A stretch of DNA of 5,142 nt. It comes from Geobacter sp. Its GTDB lineage: Bacteria > Desulfobacterota > Desulfuromonadia > Geobacterales > Geobacteraceae. Location: the NCBI GenBank assembly GCA_003857395.1, contig RPRC01000326.1:1-5142 (forward strand). Reading direction: 5' to 3'. Shown here in pieces: positions 1 to 5,142 of the stretch. The position numbers were made by a program, and so were the translations under genes. The notes under the pieces were generated by a model. That model had not been told where the DNA came from. It made no database searches and saw only the letters and a program-made list of their open reading frames with translations. Within the stretch, counting starts at the first letter, position 1; each line of letters opens with the position of its first letter.

Positions 1-137
1 AGAAAACCTTCACATACACCATGTGATAACTGCTAATGATTCAATAAATTGTATTTATGTTATCGAAAAAGGGAGGATTTCTGCTCGCCGTGCGAATTTC
101 AATTTTGTAACAACATCTCCATGCCACAGTACCTATG

Positions 138-180
138 ACAAAAACCGATTCCGAAGCATAATGCTTACAGTATCGGCTTT
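138..180 (-). terminator. Intrinsic terminator downstream of the 87-residue gene
   Basis: On the minus strand AAAGCCGAT (180-172) pairs with ATCGGTTTT (149-141), with one G-U pair, and the stem runs directly into a T run (TTTTTG). Inside the loop a second perfect stem AAGCAT/ATGCTT (154-166) stacks. It lies about 107 bases after the stop of the 87-residue gene. Its position inside an otherwise open frame at 41-274 argues that frame is not a gene. Confidence 0.7.
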
Positions 181-253
181 CATCACATTTTCGTAACGAC
201 GGCAAAGAATCTCTCATGCACGGCGTAAACCAGGTGATGGTAGAGTTACTTGC

Positions 254-274
254 GTACCCGTCAGATACGGGCAC
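254..274. repeat. Small stem-loop just after the 87-residue gene
   Basis: GTaCCCGT/ACGGGcAC pair with one mismatch around a 5-base loop, 12 bases after the stop codon. No T run follows on the minus strand, so termination here would be weak; mRNA-end protection is possible. Confidence 0.4.
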
Positions 275-286
275 AAAAGAATCATC

Positions 287-550
287 TTAGATGATGGACC
301 GGTTCACATACGGAAATACGTTATACTCTTCTGCCACTTCCATGACTCCTATAAGTTCATTCAAAGTCCTTGAGTCATTGGGAAGCTGATAAAAACGATG
401 ATAATCACCAGGGGAAGTATTTGGAGAGGTGAGGAGAATATATTCATCATTTCCATGGGTGACGGAATCGAAACCCGTCATAAAAACGGCAAGCTGCATT
501 TGCTTCTCCATGGCCGTGATGACCAGGTACGGTGACGTTGTATCGTACAT
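287..550 (-). CDS. Hypothetical small acidic protein (87 residues)
   Basis: I do not recognise this protein. It is clearly acidic (11 Asp/Glu against 4 Lys/Arg), has no cysteine, no signal peptide and no obvious membrane helix. Predicted character is a small cytoplasmic alpha/beta protein: a strand-like opening (YLVITAM, QLAVFMTGFD), a turn-rich middle (SPNTSPGDYHRFYQLPNDS), then a helix (about 61-75, TLNELIGVMEVAEEY) and a short end. Support for it being real: an ATG with GGAGGT three bases before it, protein-like composition, and an intrinsic terminator about 107 bases after the stop. It is isolated, with no co-transcribed partner. It could be a lineage-specific regulator or accessory protein, but the sequence does not say which. 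Confidence 0.7.
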   Translation of the reverse strand: MYDTTSPYLVITAMEKQMQLAVFMTGFDSVTHGNDEYILLTSPNTSPGDYHRFYQLPNDSRTLNELIGVMEVAEEYNVFPYVNRSII

Positions 551-553
551 TAG

Positions 554-559
554 ACCTCC
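554..559 (-). promoter_or_regulatory. Ribosome binding site of the 87-residue gene
   Basis: GGAGGT on the minus strand, three bases before the ATG at 550. This near-perfect site at short spacing is the main evidence that the small frame is translated. Confidence 0.75.
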
Positions 560-637
560 AATGTTTTTTGGTTACTGATTCACAACGAGAGACACGGAAT
601 GCTGAGAAGGAAATGTGCCCCCTGGTTCTGCAACGTC

Positions 638-666
638 TTCATACCGATTGTTTCTTATTGTATCGA
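638..666 (-). promoter_or_regulatory. Weak candidate promoter for the 87-residue gene
   Basis: On the minus strand TCGATA (666-661) and TATGAA (643-638) are 17 bases apart, each matching four of six consensus bases. It would give a leader of about 80 bases. This is the best candidate upstream of the gene but it is weak. Confidence 0.25.
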
Positions 667-855
667 CATAGCGCTAAAAAAATAAAGAAAAAAATTCAAC
701 CCCCTGCAGAACAGGAAAAGATCAAGCTGACCGATGAGGGCGTACAGAACCACTCCTGGCAAGGGAAGAAGAAAGATCAGGAACAGCCAGGCTCTCGCTG
801 AAGCAGCAGCCCCCCTCTGCGGAACATACTCAAGCATGACAAATCGGGAAACCAT
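655..855 (-). pseudogene. Possible remnant of a cardiolipin synthase N-terminal membrane segment
   Basis: This 66-codon frame contains ARAWLFLIFLLPLPGVVLYA (residues 20-39) followed by LIG. That closely follows the pattern AWllhhhhLPhhGhhLYhhhG of the second helix in the N-terminal PLDc_N domain of cardiolipin synthases, preceded by a plausible LExxPxR turn. The rest of a cardiolipin synthase (about 480 residues, two HKD motifs) is absent in any frame nearby. A TGA stop sits directly before the ATG, there is no ribosome site, and the sequence turns T-rich and hydrophobic after residue 43 before stopping. I read it as a decayed fragment. A short expressed hydrophobic peptide, or chance similarity in a hydrophobic stretch, are the alternatives. 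Confidence 0.42.
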
Positions 856-938
856 TCACTGACAAGTTGCAGCAGGACCAATTTACATCATAGAGAGAAC
901 CATTCCTCTCGACAGTAAAAGGATACTGCTGGAAACCG

Positions 939-1727
939 TCACTTTTTCACATGCTTGTGGTTAAAAATATGCTCAGTACAGTAGCAGTATTGCCCTTCGC
1001 ATTCGGGACAGTAGCGGAAGTCCATTTTTGGATGGGACTTGTCGGTGATACCGCACACCGTACAACAATGAAAGGGTTGATCATTCCTGACCACCGTTGC
1101 GGTTGCCCTTTTCACCATCTGCCTCTTGCCGTGCTTGAAGGTTAGCTTGATGTCGCGGGCAAAAAATATGAGAAAATTACCCACCGAGGCAAGCACCATC
1201 ATGCGGGTCGACCATCCTCCCACCAGACACAGATAGCCGTATCCAAGCCAGGTTATGAGAGCCAGCCACTTGACCCTCACCGGAAGAACAAAAAACAGCA
1301 GAAGCTGGAAATCCGGAAAGAGAAAAGCAAAGGCCAGGAAAACCGATCCGCCGATAAAGGCATTGCTGACCGGATATGCCGGTGTAACAAAGGAAGCAGC
1401 AACCATAAGGCAATAACCGAGCAACAGGAACAGATTGTAGCGAAAGGCACCCCACAACTCCTCTAAGGCAGATCCCATGAGGTAAAACAGGTACCAGGCG
1501 AAAAAAGCGAAGAGTGGATTCTGGATCGGAGGATCAAAAAGAAAGGTTGCCAGTCGCCACCATTCCCCCTGGAAAAGCTTGTCCGCAGTAAAATAGATCT
1601 GGCTCCGATCAAGTTTGCCCATCATGATGAGAACTAAGAAGAGAGTTTGGGCGGCTATCAGGTAGATGGTACTGTTTGTTATGGCGTATCGGCCGAATTT
1701 TCTTTCCAGTCTGTCAATCAGTTTCAT
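939..1727 (-). CDS. Rhomboid-superfamily membrane protein, probably non-proteolytic, with C-terminal zinc cluster
   Basis: A 262-residue polytopic protein. About six membrane helices span residues 16-190. Rhomboid landmarks are visible: EWWRLATFLF (about 55-64, the loop-1 WR motif) and a MGSALEELWG segment (about 84-93) matching the Gly-x2-hE+xhG end of rhomboid helix 2. A by-eye match to E. coli GlpG places Phe/Ala where the oxyanion His/Asn would be, Ala/Phe at the catalytic Ser (the nearby GGS serine is out of register), and Ser at the catalytic His. It is therefore probably a pseudoprotease, like iRhoms or Derlins, that binds membrane clients without cutting them. After a basic stretch (about 191-208) comes a Cys/His cluster: CCxxC (221-225), CPEC (240-243), then CYCTEH (248-253) and HKH, likely one or two zinc ions in the cytoplasm. 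Start chosen at the ATG with AGGAGG. It has its own promoter and is not overlapped by neighbours. Role unknown. Confidence 0.88.
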   Translation of the reverse strand: MKLIDRLERKFGRYAITNSTIYLIAAQTLFLVLIMMGKLDRSQIYFTADKLFQGEWWRLATFLFDPPIQNPLFAFFAWYLFYLMGSALEELWGAFRYNLFLLLGYCLMVAASFVTPAYPVSNAFIGGSVFLAFAFLFPDFQLLLFFVLPVRVKWLALITWLGYGYLCLVGGWSTRMMVLASVGNFLIFFARDIKLTFKHGKRQMVKRATATVVRNDQPFHCCTVCGITDKSHPKMDFRYCPECEGQYCYCTEHIFNHKHVKK

Positions 1728-1738
1728 TGCCCTCAATT

Positions 1739-1745
1739 CCTCCTT
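1739..1745 (-). promoter_or_regulatory. Ribosome binding site deciding the rhomboid-like start
   Basis: AAGGAGG on the minus strand lies 11 bases before the ATG at 1727, with a further GAGG in between. An earlier in-frame ATG at 1796 would start upstream of the predicted promoter's -10 and transcript start, which rules it out if that promoter is right. Confidence 0.75.
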
Positions 1746-1775
1746 GTGTCCCCTGAGGACAAATTTCGATCCCGC

Positions 1776-1804
1776 ATCATAACAGGATGCCGGCAAAGAG
1801 GCAA
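1776..1804 (-). promoter_or_regulatory. Extended -10 promoter of the rhomboid-like gene
   Basis: On the minus strand TTGCCT (1804-1799) and TATGAT (1781-1776) are 17 bases apart, and TGT directly before the -10 gives an extended -10 motif. The start would be near 1769, about 42 bases before the ATG. GGCAA pentamers at 1792-1796, 1800-1804 and 1852-1856 overlap or lie near the promoter and could be regulator half sites; this is speculative. Confidence 0.65.
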
Positions 1805-1919
1805 TGCCGTCAGGCTAAGATTGAATATTGTTGCGCCGGACTGCGAACGGCGGCAAGTCATTGCCTGGCTATCGCGAACCACATATGAAGCTCAAAGTTC
1901 TACCAAACTAAATAGTTAC

Positions 1920-1938
1920 CATCCGGAAACTCCGGATG
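1920..1938. repeat. Second small hairpin next to the terminator
   Basis: CATCCGGA and TCCGGATG form a perfect 8-bp inverted repeat with a 3-base loop. It is flanked on each side by one copy of AAACTAAATA (1905-1914 and 1941-1950). It follows the main terminator in the minus-strand direction and may be a back-up terminator or a 3'-end structure. Confidence 0.5.
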
Positions 1939-1945
1939 TGAAACT

Positions 1946-1978
1946 AAATAAAAAACCACAGGGGCGTACCCTGTGGTT
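1946..1978 (-). terminator. Intrinsic terminator of the zinc-ribbon gene
   Basis: Perfect 10-bp stem AACCACAGGG/CCCTGTGGTT (1954-1963 and 1969-1978) with a 5-base loop. On the minus strand it is followed by TTTTTTATTT. It lies about 84 bases after the stop codon at 2062. The plus-strand side lacks a T run, so it works for minus-strand transcription only. Confidence 0.88.
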
Positions 1979-2061
1979 CATGGAGTTAGTCATTTATAGT
2001 ACTAGCGAGTCTTCTGCAATTATTTTTCGGTTTCTTTCAATGAATCAGGCTCTCTACGGAA

Positions 2062-2562
2062 TTACTTCAGCGGAAAATATTGTGATCCAGGTTGGTTCCT
2101 TCCCTTGAAGTAAATTTCCGCTTTTCCAGAAACAGCGAGATATTCCTTGTCCCCCTGTGCGTGAAAACTAACTAACCTGTAGCTTCGGCCAGCAGTTTTA
2201 TTCAAAGCTACCGTCACATCATTATCCGGTTTGAAAAATATCTGGCCAAGTGTTTCCGGGAATTGACCATTCTGAGCAAAGTACCTGTCCAACCCTGTTT
2301 TAGCAGCTTTAACGTTTTTCACGGCAGCGACGTTACAATCATTGGTCCGAGAACAGATAATCTGTTGGATTGCGTGGGCACTCATGATTCCGAGCAGCAT
2401 GATTCCGAAGAATCCCAGCCCTGCCAAAGTAATATTGAGCCCGGTGGGGCTTAACCTTTTTCCAGGTTTTTGTCGACTGCTGCACAGGGGACATATCTGA
2501 TCATCGATAGTGATATCGCCACCACATATGCGGCAGGATTTGTAGGTAAACTCTCCTGTCAT
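2062..2562 (-). CDS. Zinc-ribbon, single-pass membrane protein with pseudopilin-like C-terminal domain
   Basis: A 166-residue protein of unknown role. Cys10-x2-Cys13 and Cys24-x2-Cys27 form a compact N-terminal zinc ribbon, followed by a basic linker (about 30-37) and one hydrophobic helix (about 42-62). The rest is predicted outside the cytoplasm and includes LDRYFAQNGQFPETLGQI (about 91-108), which resembles the helix-to-loop consensus after the stem of GspG-type pseudopilins. A YRLVSF...KEYLAVSGK strand pattern follows. The prepilin peptidase signature (GFTLIE) is absent, so this is not a classical pilin. Cys70 and Cys76 just past the helix could form a disulfide. I chose the ATG at 2562 because GAGAGG (2576-2571) lies about 8 bases upstream. 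A TTG 11 codons earlier has no good ribosome site and would add residues before the ribbon. It has its own promoter and terminator, so it is probably monocistronic. The gene is confident; the domain reading is moderately so. Confidence 0.85.
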   Translation of the reverse strand: MTGEFTYKSCRICGGDITIDDQICPLCSSRQKPGKRLSPTGLNITLAGLGFFGIMLLGIMSAHAIQQIICSRTNDCNVAAVKNVKAAKTGLDRYFAQNGQFPETLGQIFFKPDNDVTVALNKTAGRSYRLVSFHAQGDKEYLAVSGKAEIYFKGRNQPGSQYFPLK

Positions 2563-2667
2563 CTGGCAAAGCCTCTCAAAACGGATGCGTTCCAAGGTAA
2601 ACGGAATTGGGAACTGGAATACATCTTCAGTGTGATAATTTGCTTTTGGTTACCCAAATACAATAAA

Positions 2668-2696
2668 ATCATACACATCTTTTTCAAACTATTCAA
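2668..2696 (-). promoter_or_regulatory. Sigma-70-type promoter for the zinc-ribbon gene
   Basis: On the minus strand TTGAAT (2696-2691) and TATGAT (2673-2668) are separated by exactly 17 bases. Transcription would start near 2661, leaving a leader of about 100 bases before the ATG at 2562. A short TTTGG-N4-CCAAA dyad (2645-2658) lies just downstream of the predicted start and might be a regulator site. Confidence 0.55.
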
Positions 2697-2731
2697 GCTT
2701 TCTAATCCAATATAAGTTCTTCACCGGAGAT

Positions 2732-2748
2732 CGGCCATGAATTGGCCG
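2732..2748. repeat. Short perfect inverted repeat
   Basis: CGGCCA and TGGCCG are separated by TGAAT. The repeat is about 35 bases upstream of the predicted -35 element of the zinc-ribbon gene. It could be an operator or a small hairpin, but no T run follows on either strand, so it is not a terminator. Function unknown. Confidence 0.35.
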
Positions 2749-2835
2749 GATAAAAAGAAAGGGTATCAAACACTAGTGATTCGCAGAAAACCTGTCATTG
2801 CAAATTGTGGGATCTGGCGAGTAGTACCAGCAAAG

Positions 2836-2880
2836 ATCCCGTCACACTCCCCTCTTACGGCATGGGGAATGTGACGGGAT
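2836..2880 (-). terminator. Long stem-loop after the RND gene, possible terminator
   Basis: Arms 2836-2852 and 2864-2880 pair over 17 positions with a single C/A mismatch and an 11-base loop, starting 37 bases after the RND stop codon. The following minus-strand bases (CTTTGCTGG) contain only a short T run, so it is not a textbook intrinsic terminator. It may instead protect the 3' end or act with Rho. Confidence 0.55.
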
Positions 2881-2917
2881 TAAAGAACAAGTACATTTGA
2901 TGAGGAGTTCGGATTTG

Positions 2918-5142
2918 TCAGGACTCTGTCGTTTCGCCTCCTGCCACAAACTTTAATTTCTGTTTTGTGCGGTCCGTGGCGATAAGCATGTAACTTGCCG
3001 GAACGACAAACAACGTAAACAGGGTTCCGATGGAAATGCCGGTCACGATCACGAGGCCCATGTTATAGCGTCCGACGGCTCCGGCACCGGAGGCGGTTAC
3101 CAGAGGAAGGACGCCAAATACCATTGCAGCGGTGGTCATGAGAATCGGTCGCAGCCGGATACCGGCCGCTATCTCGATAGCTTCGCGCTTGCTTTTCCCT
3201 TCACGCTGCAGATCGTTGGCAAATTGTACGATAAGAATACCGTGCTTGCTGATAAGGCCGATAAGCGTCACCAGGCCAACTTCGGTATAAATATTCAAGG
3301 TAGCCCCACCCACCCCGAGACTGATAAATATCATTGCGCCGCAAATTGACATGGGGACACTCACCAAGACGATGAAAGGATCCCGAAAGCTTTCGAACTG
3401 CGCCGCCAAAGCGAGAAAAATGATGATGAGGGCGAAAAAGAATGTCACAACAAGGGCACTTGATTCCTGTACGTACTGGCGTGACTGCCCGGCATAATCG
3501 ATACTGTAGCCTTGGGGAAGCAGATCCTTGGAAAGGGATTTCAGCTTGTCCAGTGCCTGACCAAGAGTTACCCCTGGTACGGGGACAGCGGAGATTATCG
3601 CTGAATTAAGCTGCTGGAAGTGATTGAGTGATTCCGGCACAACCTTCGTTTTCAGGGTACCGATGGTTGAAACTGGTATGGGTGTCCCATTTTTGTTCTT
3701 GATGTAATAGTCGCGCAACTGTTCGGCATTGAGGCGGTCCTGCTGCATGACTTGGGGAATAACCTTGTAGGAGCGACCGGCGATGCTGAAATAATTGACG
3801 TAACCGCCGCCCAGCATCCAGCCGAGGGAAGAACCGATGTCAGCCATGGAAAGGCCCAGTTGCGCTGATTTGTCACGATCAATTTCCAAGGTTGTCTGAG
3901 GTTTGTCTACTTTCAAGTCATTGTCCATATAGGCAAAAAGTCCGGTTGCCAACGCCTTTACCTTAAGAGTCTCGGATAGTGCGTATAACTTGTCGAATGA
4001 TTCCGTGGTACCGACAACGAATTGAATCGGCAGTCCGCCGCCGCCGCCCGGAAGTGGTGACGGCAGGAAGGAAACTCCGCGGCCACCCGCAATTCCGGCA
4101 AGTTTCATCTGCACGTCAGGGTTCAGATGCATGGAGGTTCTGGTACGTTCATCCCAAGGTTTCAGTACCATGCCGCCGATACTGGAGTTTACTCCGCTGA
4201 CACCGTCCAGCTGAAAAACATGGTCAGTTTCGGAATACGAGGTAAATATTTTATAGACTTGCTGCGTATAGAGCTGCGTCTGTTGCAGTGTCGCATTTGG
4301 TGCGGTAGAGAGCATCGAAATAACAATCCCTTTATCCTCCTGAGGGGCAAGCTCGCTCTGTGAGGTGGCATAGAGAAAATAGATGCTGACCAGGATAATA
4401 ACGGAAAATACGCCGGTGACAGCCAGAGTATTGAGTGAGCCGTGCAGCAGACGTTCATATTTTATGCGAAGCTTTTCGAATTGAGTATCGATGAAATTGA
4501 CGAAGCGGTGTTTTCCGTCTTTATCGTGAGGTTTCAGAAAACGGGAACACATCATGGGCGACAGGGTGAGCGCAACAATTGCAGAAATGCCCACTGCTCC
4601 GGCAAGGGTAAAGGCAAACTCGGTAAAGAGAGCACCGGTAAGTCCTCCCATGAAACCAATGGGGACATATACAGCAATAAGTACAATGGAGATCGCCACA
4701 ATCGGCATGGCAAGCTCTCGAGCCCCCTTAATAGACGCCTGAAAAGGCGACAACCCGTCCTCGATGTGCCGGTGTATGTTTTCCACCACTATTATGGCGT
4801 CATCAACCACGAGACCGATCGCCAGAACAAGGGCAAGCAGGGTCAAGAGGTTGATGGTGTAGCCGAACACAAGCATAAGAAAAAAACCGCCAATAAGGGA
4901 AAGCGGCATGGCAATGGTAGGAATAATTACCGAACGGGCTGACCCCAGGAACAGAAAAATAACAAGTGTTACGATCAGCAGGGCTTCGATAAGGGTCTTG
5001 ATCACCTCATCGATGGAACTGTTGACAAACTTAGTGGCGTCATAGACGATGCGACCGTTCAACCCCTCCGGGAGCTGTTCCTGTATAGCAGGGAATGCCT
5101 GGCGAACACCCTCGACAACCGTGAGGGGATTTGCCGTAGGTG
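2918..5142 (-). CDS. RND (HAE1/AcrB-type) efflux transporter permease subunit, partial (5' end outside window)
   Basis: Inner-membrane, proton-driven pump subunit of a tripartite efflux complex. About 740 residues are visible. The frame stays open to the window edge, so an apparent TTG start near 5062 is internal. Matching the transmembrane Asp pair to AcrB D407/D408 suggests about 295 N-terminal residues are missing, giving the usual total of about 1030-1040. Visible in order: end of the first porter domain; helix-rich block with GLVVDDAIIVVEN, whose Asp-Asp pair is the proton relay; second porter/docking domain with a glycine-rich PLPGGGGGLPIQFVV loop; and the final helices with GLISKHGILIVQFAN, whose Lys corresponds to the AcrB K940 relay residue. 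The relay residues are therefore kept and the pump looks active. It ends in a short hydrophilic tail. The adaptor (MFP) gene is presumably upstream beyond the window, and no TolC-type gene follows. Substrate (drug, solvent or other) cannot be told from the sequence; heavy-metal CusA type is less likely. Confidence 0.96.
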   Translation of the reverse strand, partial: PTANPLTVVEGVRQAFPAIQEQLPEGLNGRIVYDATKFVNSSIDEVIKTLIEALLIVTLVIFLFLGSARSVIIPTIAMPLSLIGGFFLMLVFGYTINLLTLLALVLAIGLVVDDAIIVVENIHRHIEDGLSPFQASIKGARELAMPIVAISIVLIAVYVPIGFMGGLTGALFTEFAFTLAGAVGISAIVALTLSPMMCSRFLKPHDKDGKHRFVNFIDTQFEKLRIKYERLLHGSLNTLAVTGVFSVIILVSIYFLYATSQSELAPQEDKGIVISMLSTAPNATLQQTQLYTQQVYKIFTSYSETDHVFQLDGVSGVNSSIGGMVLKPWDERTRTSMHLNPDVQMKLAGIAGGRGVSFLPSPLPGGGGGLPIQFVVGTTESFDKLYALSETLKVKALATGLFAYMDNDLKVDKPQTTLEIDRDKSAQLGLSMADIGSSLGWMLGGGYVNYFSIAGRSYKVIPQVMQQDRLNAEQLRDYYIKNKNGTPIPVSTIGTLKTKVVPESLNHFQQLNSAIISAVPVPGVTLGQALDKLKSLSKDLLPQGYSIDYAGQSRQYVQESSALVVTFFFALIIIFLALAAQFESFRDPFIVLVSVPMSICGAMIFISLGVGGATLNIYTEVGLVTLIGLISKHGILIVQFANDLQREGKSKREAIEIAAGIRLRPILMTTAAMVFGVLPLVTASGAGAVGRYNMGLVIVTGISIGTLFTLFVVPASYMLIATDRTKQKLKFVAGGETTES

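Larger units (their letters stand above)
1..286. other. Left-hand non-coding stretch
   Basis: AT-leaning sequence that contains the small stem-loop and the intrinsic terminator described above. The single open minus-strand frame (41-274) begins with GTG without a ribosome site, overlaps the terminator and has a composition unlike a folded protein. Nothing else recognisable is seen between 1 and 137. Confidence 0.6.
551..938. other. Mostly non-coding region with a gene remnant
   Basis: 388 bases lie between the rhomboid-like stop and the start of the 87-residue gene. The one frame with protein-like content is the 66-codon cardiolipin-synthase-like remnant (655-855). A run of A and A-rich bases at 675-693 (T-rich on the minus strand) lies at its end. 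No strong terminator was found after the rhomboid gene; the imperfect GAGAG/CTCTC pairing at 893-910 has no T run. Confidence 0.6.
1728..2061. other. Intergenic region between the zinc-ribbon and rhomboid-like genes
   Basis: No coding frame is supported in these 334 bases. The region carries, in minus-strand order, an 83-base 3' untranslated stretch, the intrinsic terminator, a second hairpin, a GGCAA-N4-TTGCC dyad (1852-1865), the rhomboid promoter (1776-1804) and the ribosome binding site (1739-1745). Confidence 0.75.
2563..2917. other. Intergenic region between the RND gene and the zinc-ribbon gene
   Basis: No credible coding frame is seen in this 355-base gap. It holds the post-RND stem-loop (2836-2880), an overlapping alternative stem-loop (2809-2840), a small perfect inverted repeat CGGCCA-TGAAT-TGGCCG (2732-2748), and a sigma-70-like promoter with a leader of about 100 bases for the zinc-ribbon gene. 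No known riboswitch pattern was recognised. Confidence 0.7.

Noticed and set aside
41..274. 77-codon minus-strand open frame with GTG start
   Set aside because: No ribosome site, noisy composition, and it runs through an intrinsic terminator and another hairpin.
538..669. Two similar 13-base segments (TTGTATCGTACAT at 538-550 and TTGTATCGACAT at 658-669)
   Set aside because: One overlaps the start codon of the 87-residue gene and the other lies in the remnant region. The similarity does not extend further and the surrounding reading frames are unrelated, so chance is the simplest explanation.
553..676. Open minus-strand frame downstream of the A-rich tract, considered as a frameshifted continuation of a cardiolipin synthase
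   Set aside because: It has a stop at its upstream edge and its translation shows no HKD motif or other cardiolipin synthase signature.
532..801. 89-codon plus-strand open frame
   Set aside because: Overlaps the start of the 87-residue gene and the cardiolipin-synthase-like remnant on the other strand. Its lysine-rich part is simply the A-rich tract read in frame, and no ribosome site was seen.
1177..1455. 92-codon minus-strand frame inside the rhomboid-like gene
   Set aside because: Out-of-frame shadow of a clearly coding gene with good start signals.
2563..2917. Search for a riboswitch or tRNA in the gap after the RND gene
   Set aside because: Hairpins are present but none matches a cloverleaf or a riboswitch core I recognise.
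4442..4942. 166-codon plus-strand frame opposite the RND gene
   Set aside because: Antisense shadow of a highly conserved RND region; low-complexity Asn/Lys/Gly/His-rich translation.
1..5142. CRISPR array, insertion sequence, phage or toxin-antitoxin module
   Set aside because: No regularly spaced repeats, transposase, terminal inverted repeats or paired small toxin/antitoxin frames were found on either strand.

Overview
The window shows an ordinary-looking bacterial chromosome segment in which every gene I can support lies on the minus strand. An anaerobic deltaproteobacterium of the Geobacter/Desulfuromonas type is my best guess. It rests on protein style (RND permease, rhomboid-like protein with a zinc cluster, zinc ribbon joined to a pilin-like domain, strong AGGAGG-type ribosome sites) and not on any diagnostic marker, so it is a weak inference.

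Right to left, in the direction of transcription: 5142-2918 is the 3' three quarters of an RND (HAE1/AcrB-type) efflux permease gene whose start lies beyond the window. It is followed by a 355-base gap with a long stem-loop after the RND stop, an overlapping alternative stem-loop, and a promoter for the next gene. 2562-2062 encodes a small membrane protein with an N-terminal zinc ribbon, one membrane helix and an extracytoplasmic domain resembling type II secretion/type IV pseudopilins. A clear intrinsic terminator follows at 1978-1946. 1727-939 encodes a six-helix rhomboid-superfamily membrane protein that appears to lack the catalytic residues and ends in a Cys/His cluster. It has its own extended -10 promoter and a strong ribosome binding site. 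938-551 is mostly non-coding but holds a 66-codon frame resembling a broken-off N-terminal transmembrane segment of cardiolipin synthase. 550-287 encodes an unrecognised 87-residue acidic protein with an excellent ribosome site, followed about 107 bases later by an intrinsic terminator.

The genes look like separate transcription units, not one operon: promoters or terminators can be seen between most of them. No CRISPR array, rRNA/tRNA, insertion sequence or recognisable phage module is present. The RND pump would export small molecules together with a periplasmic adaptor presumably encoded upstream, outside the window. The two small membrane proteins share the theme of a predicted cytoplasmic zinc-binding domain attached to a membrane segment, but nothing in the sequence proves they work together. 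I see no convincing new multi-gene system. The most unusual items are the two zinc-cluster membrane proteins and the orphan 87-residue gene.
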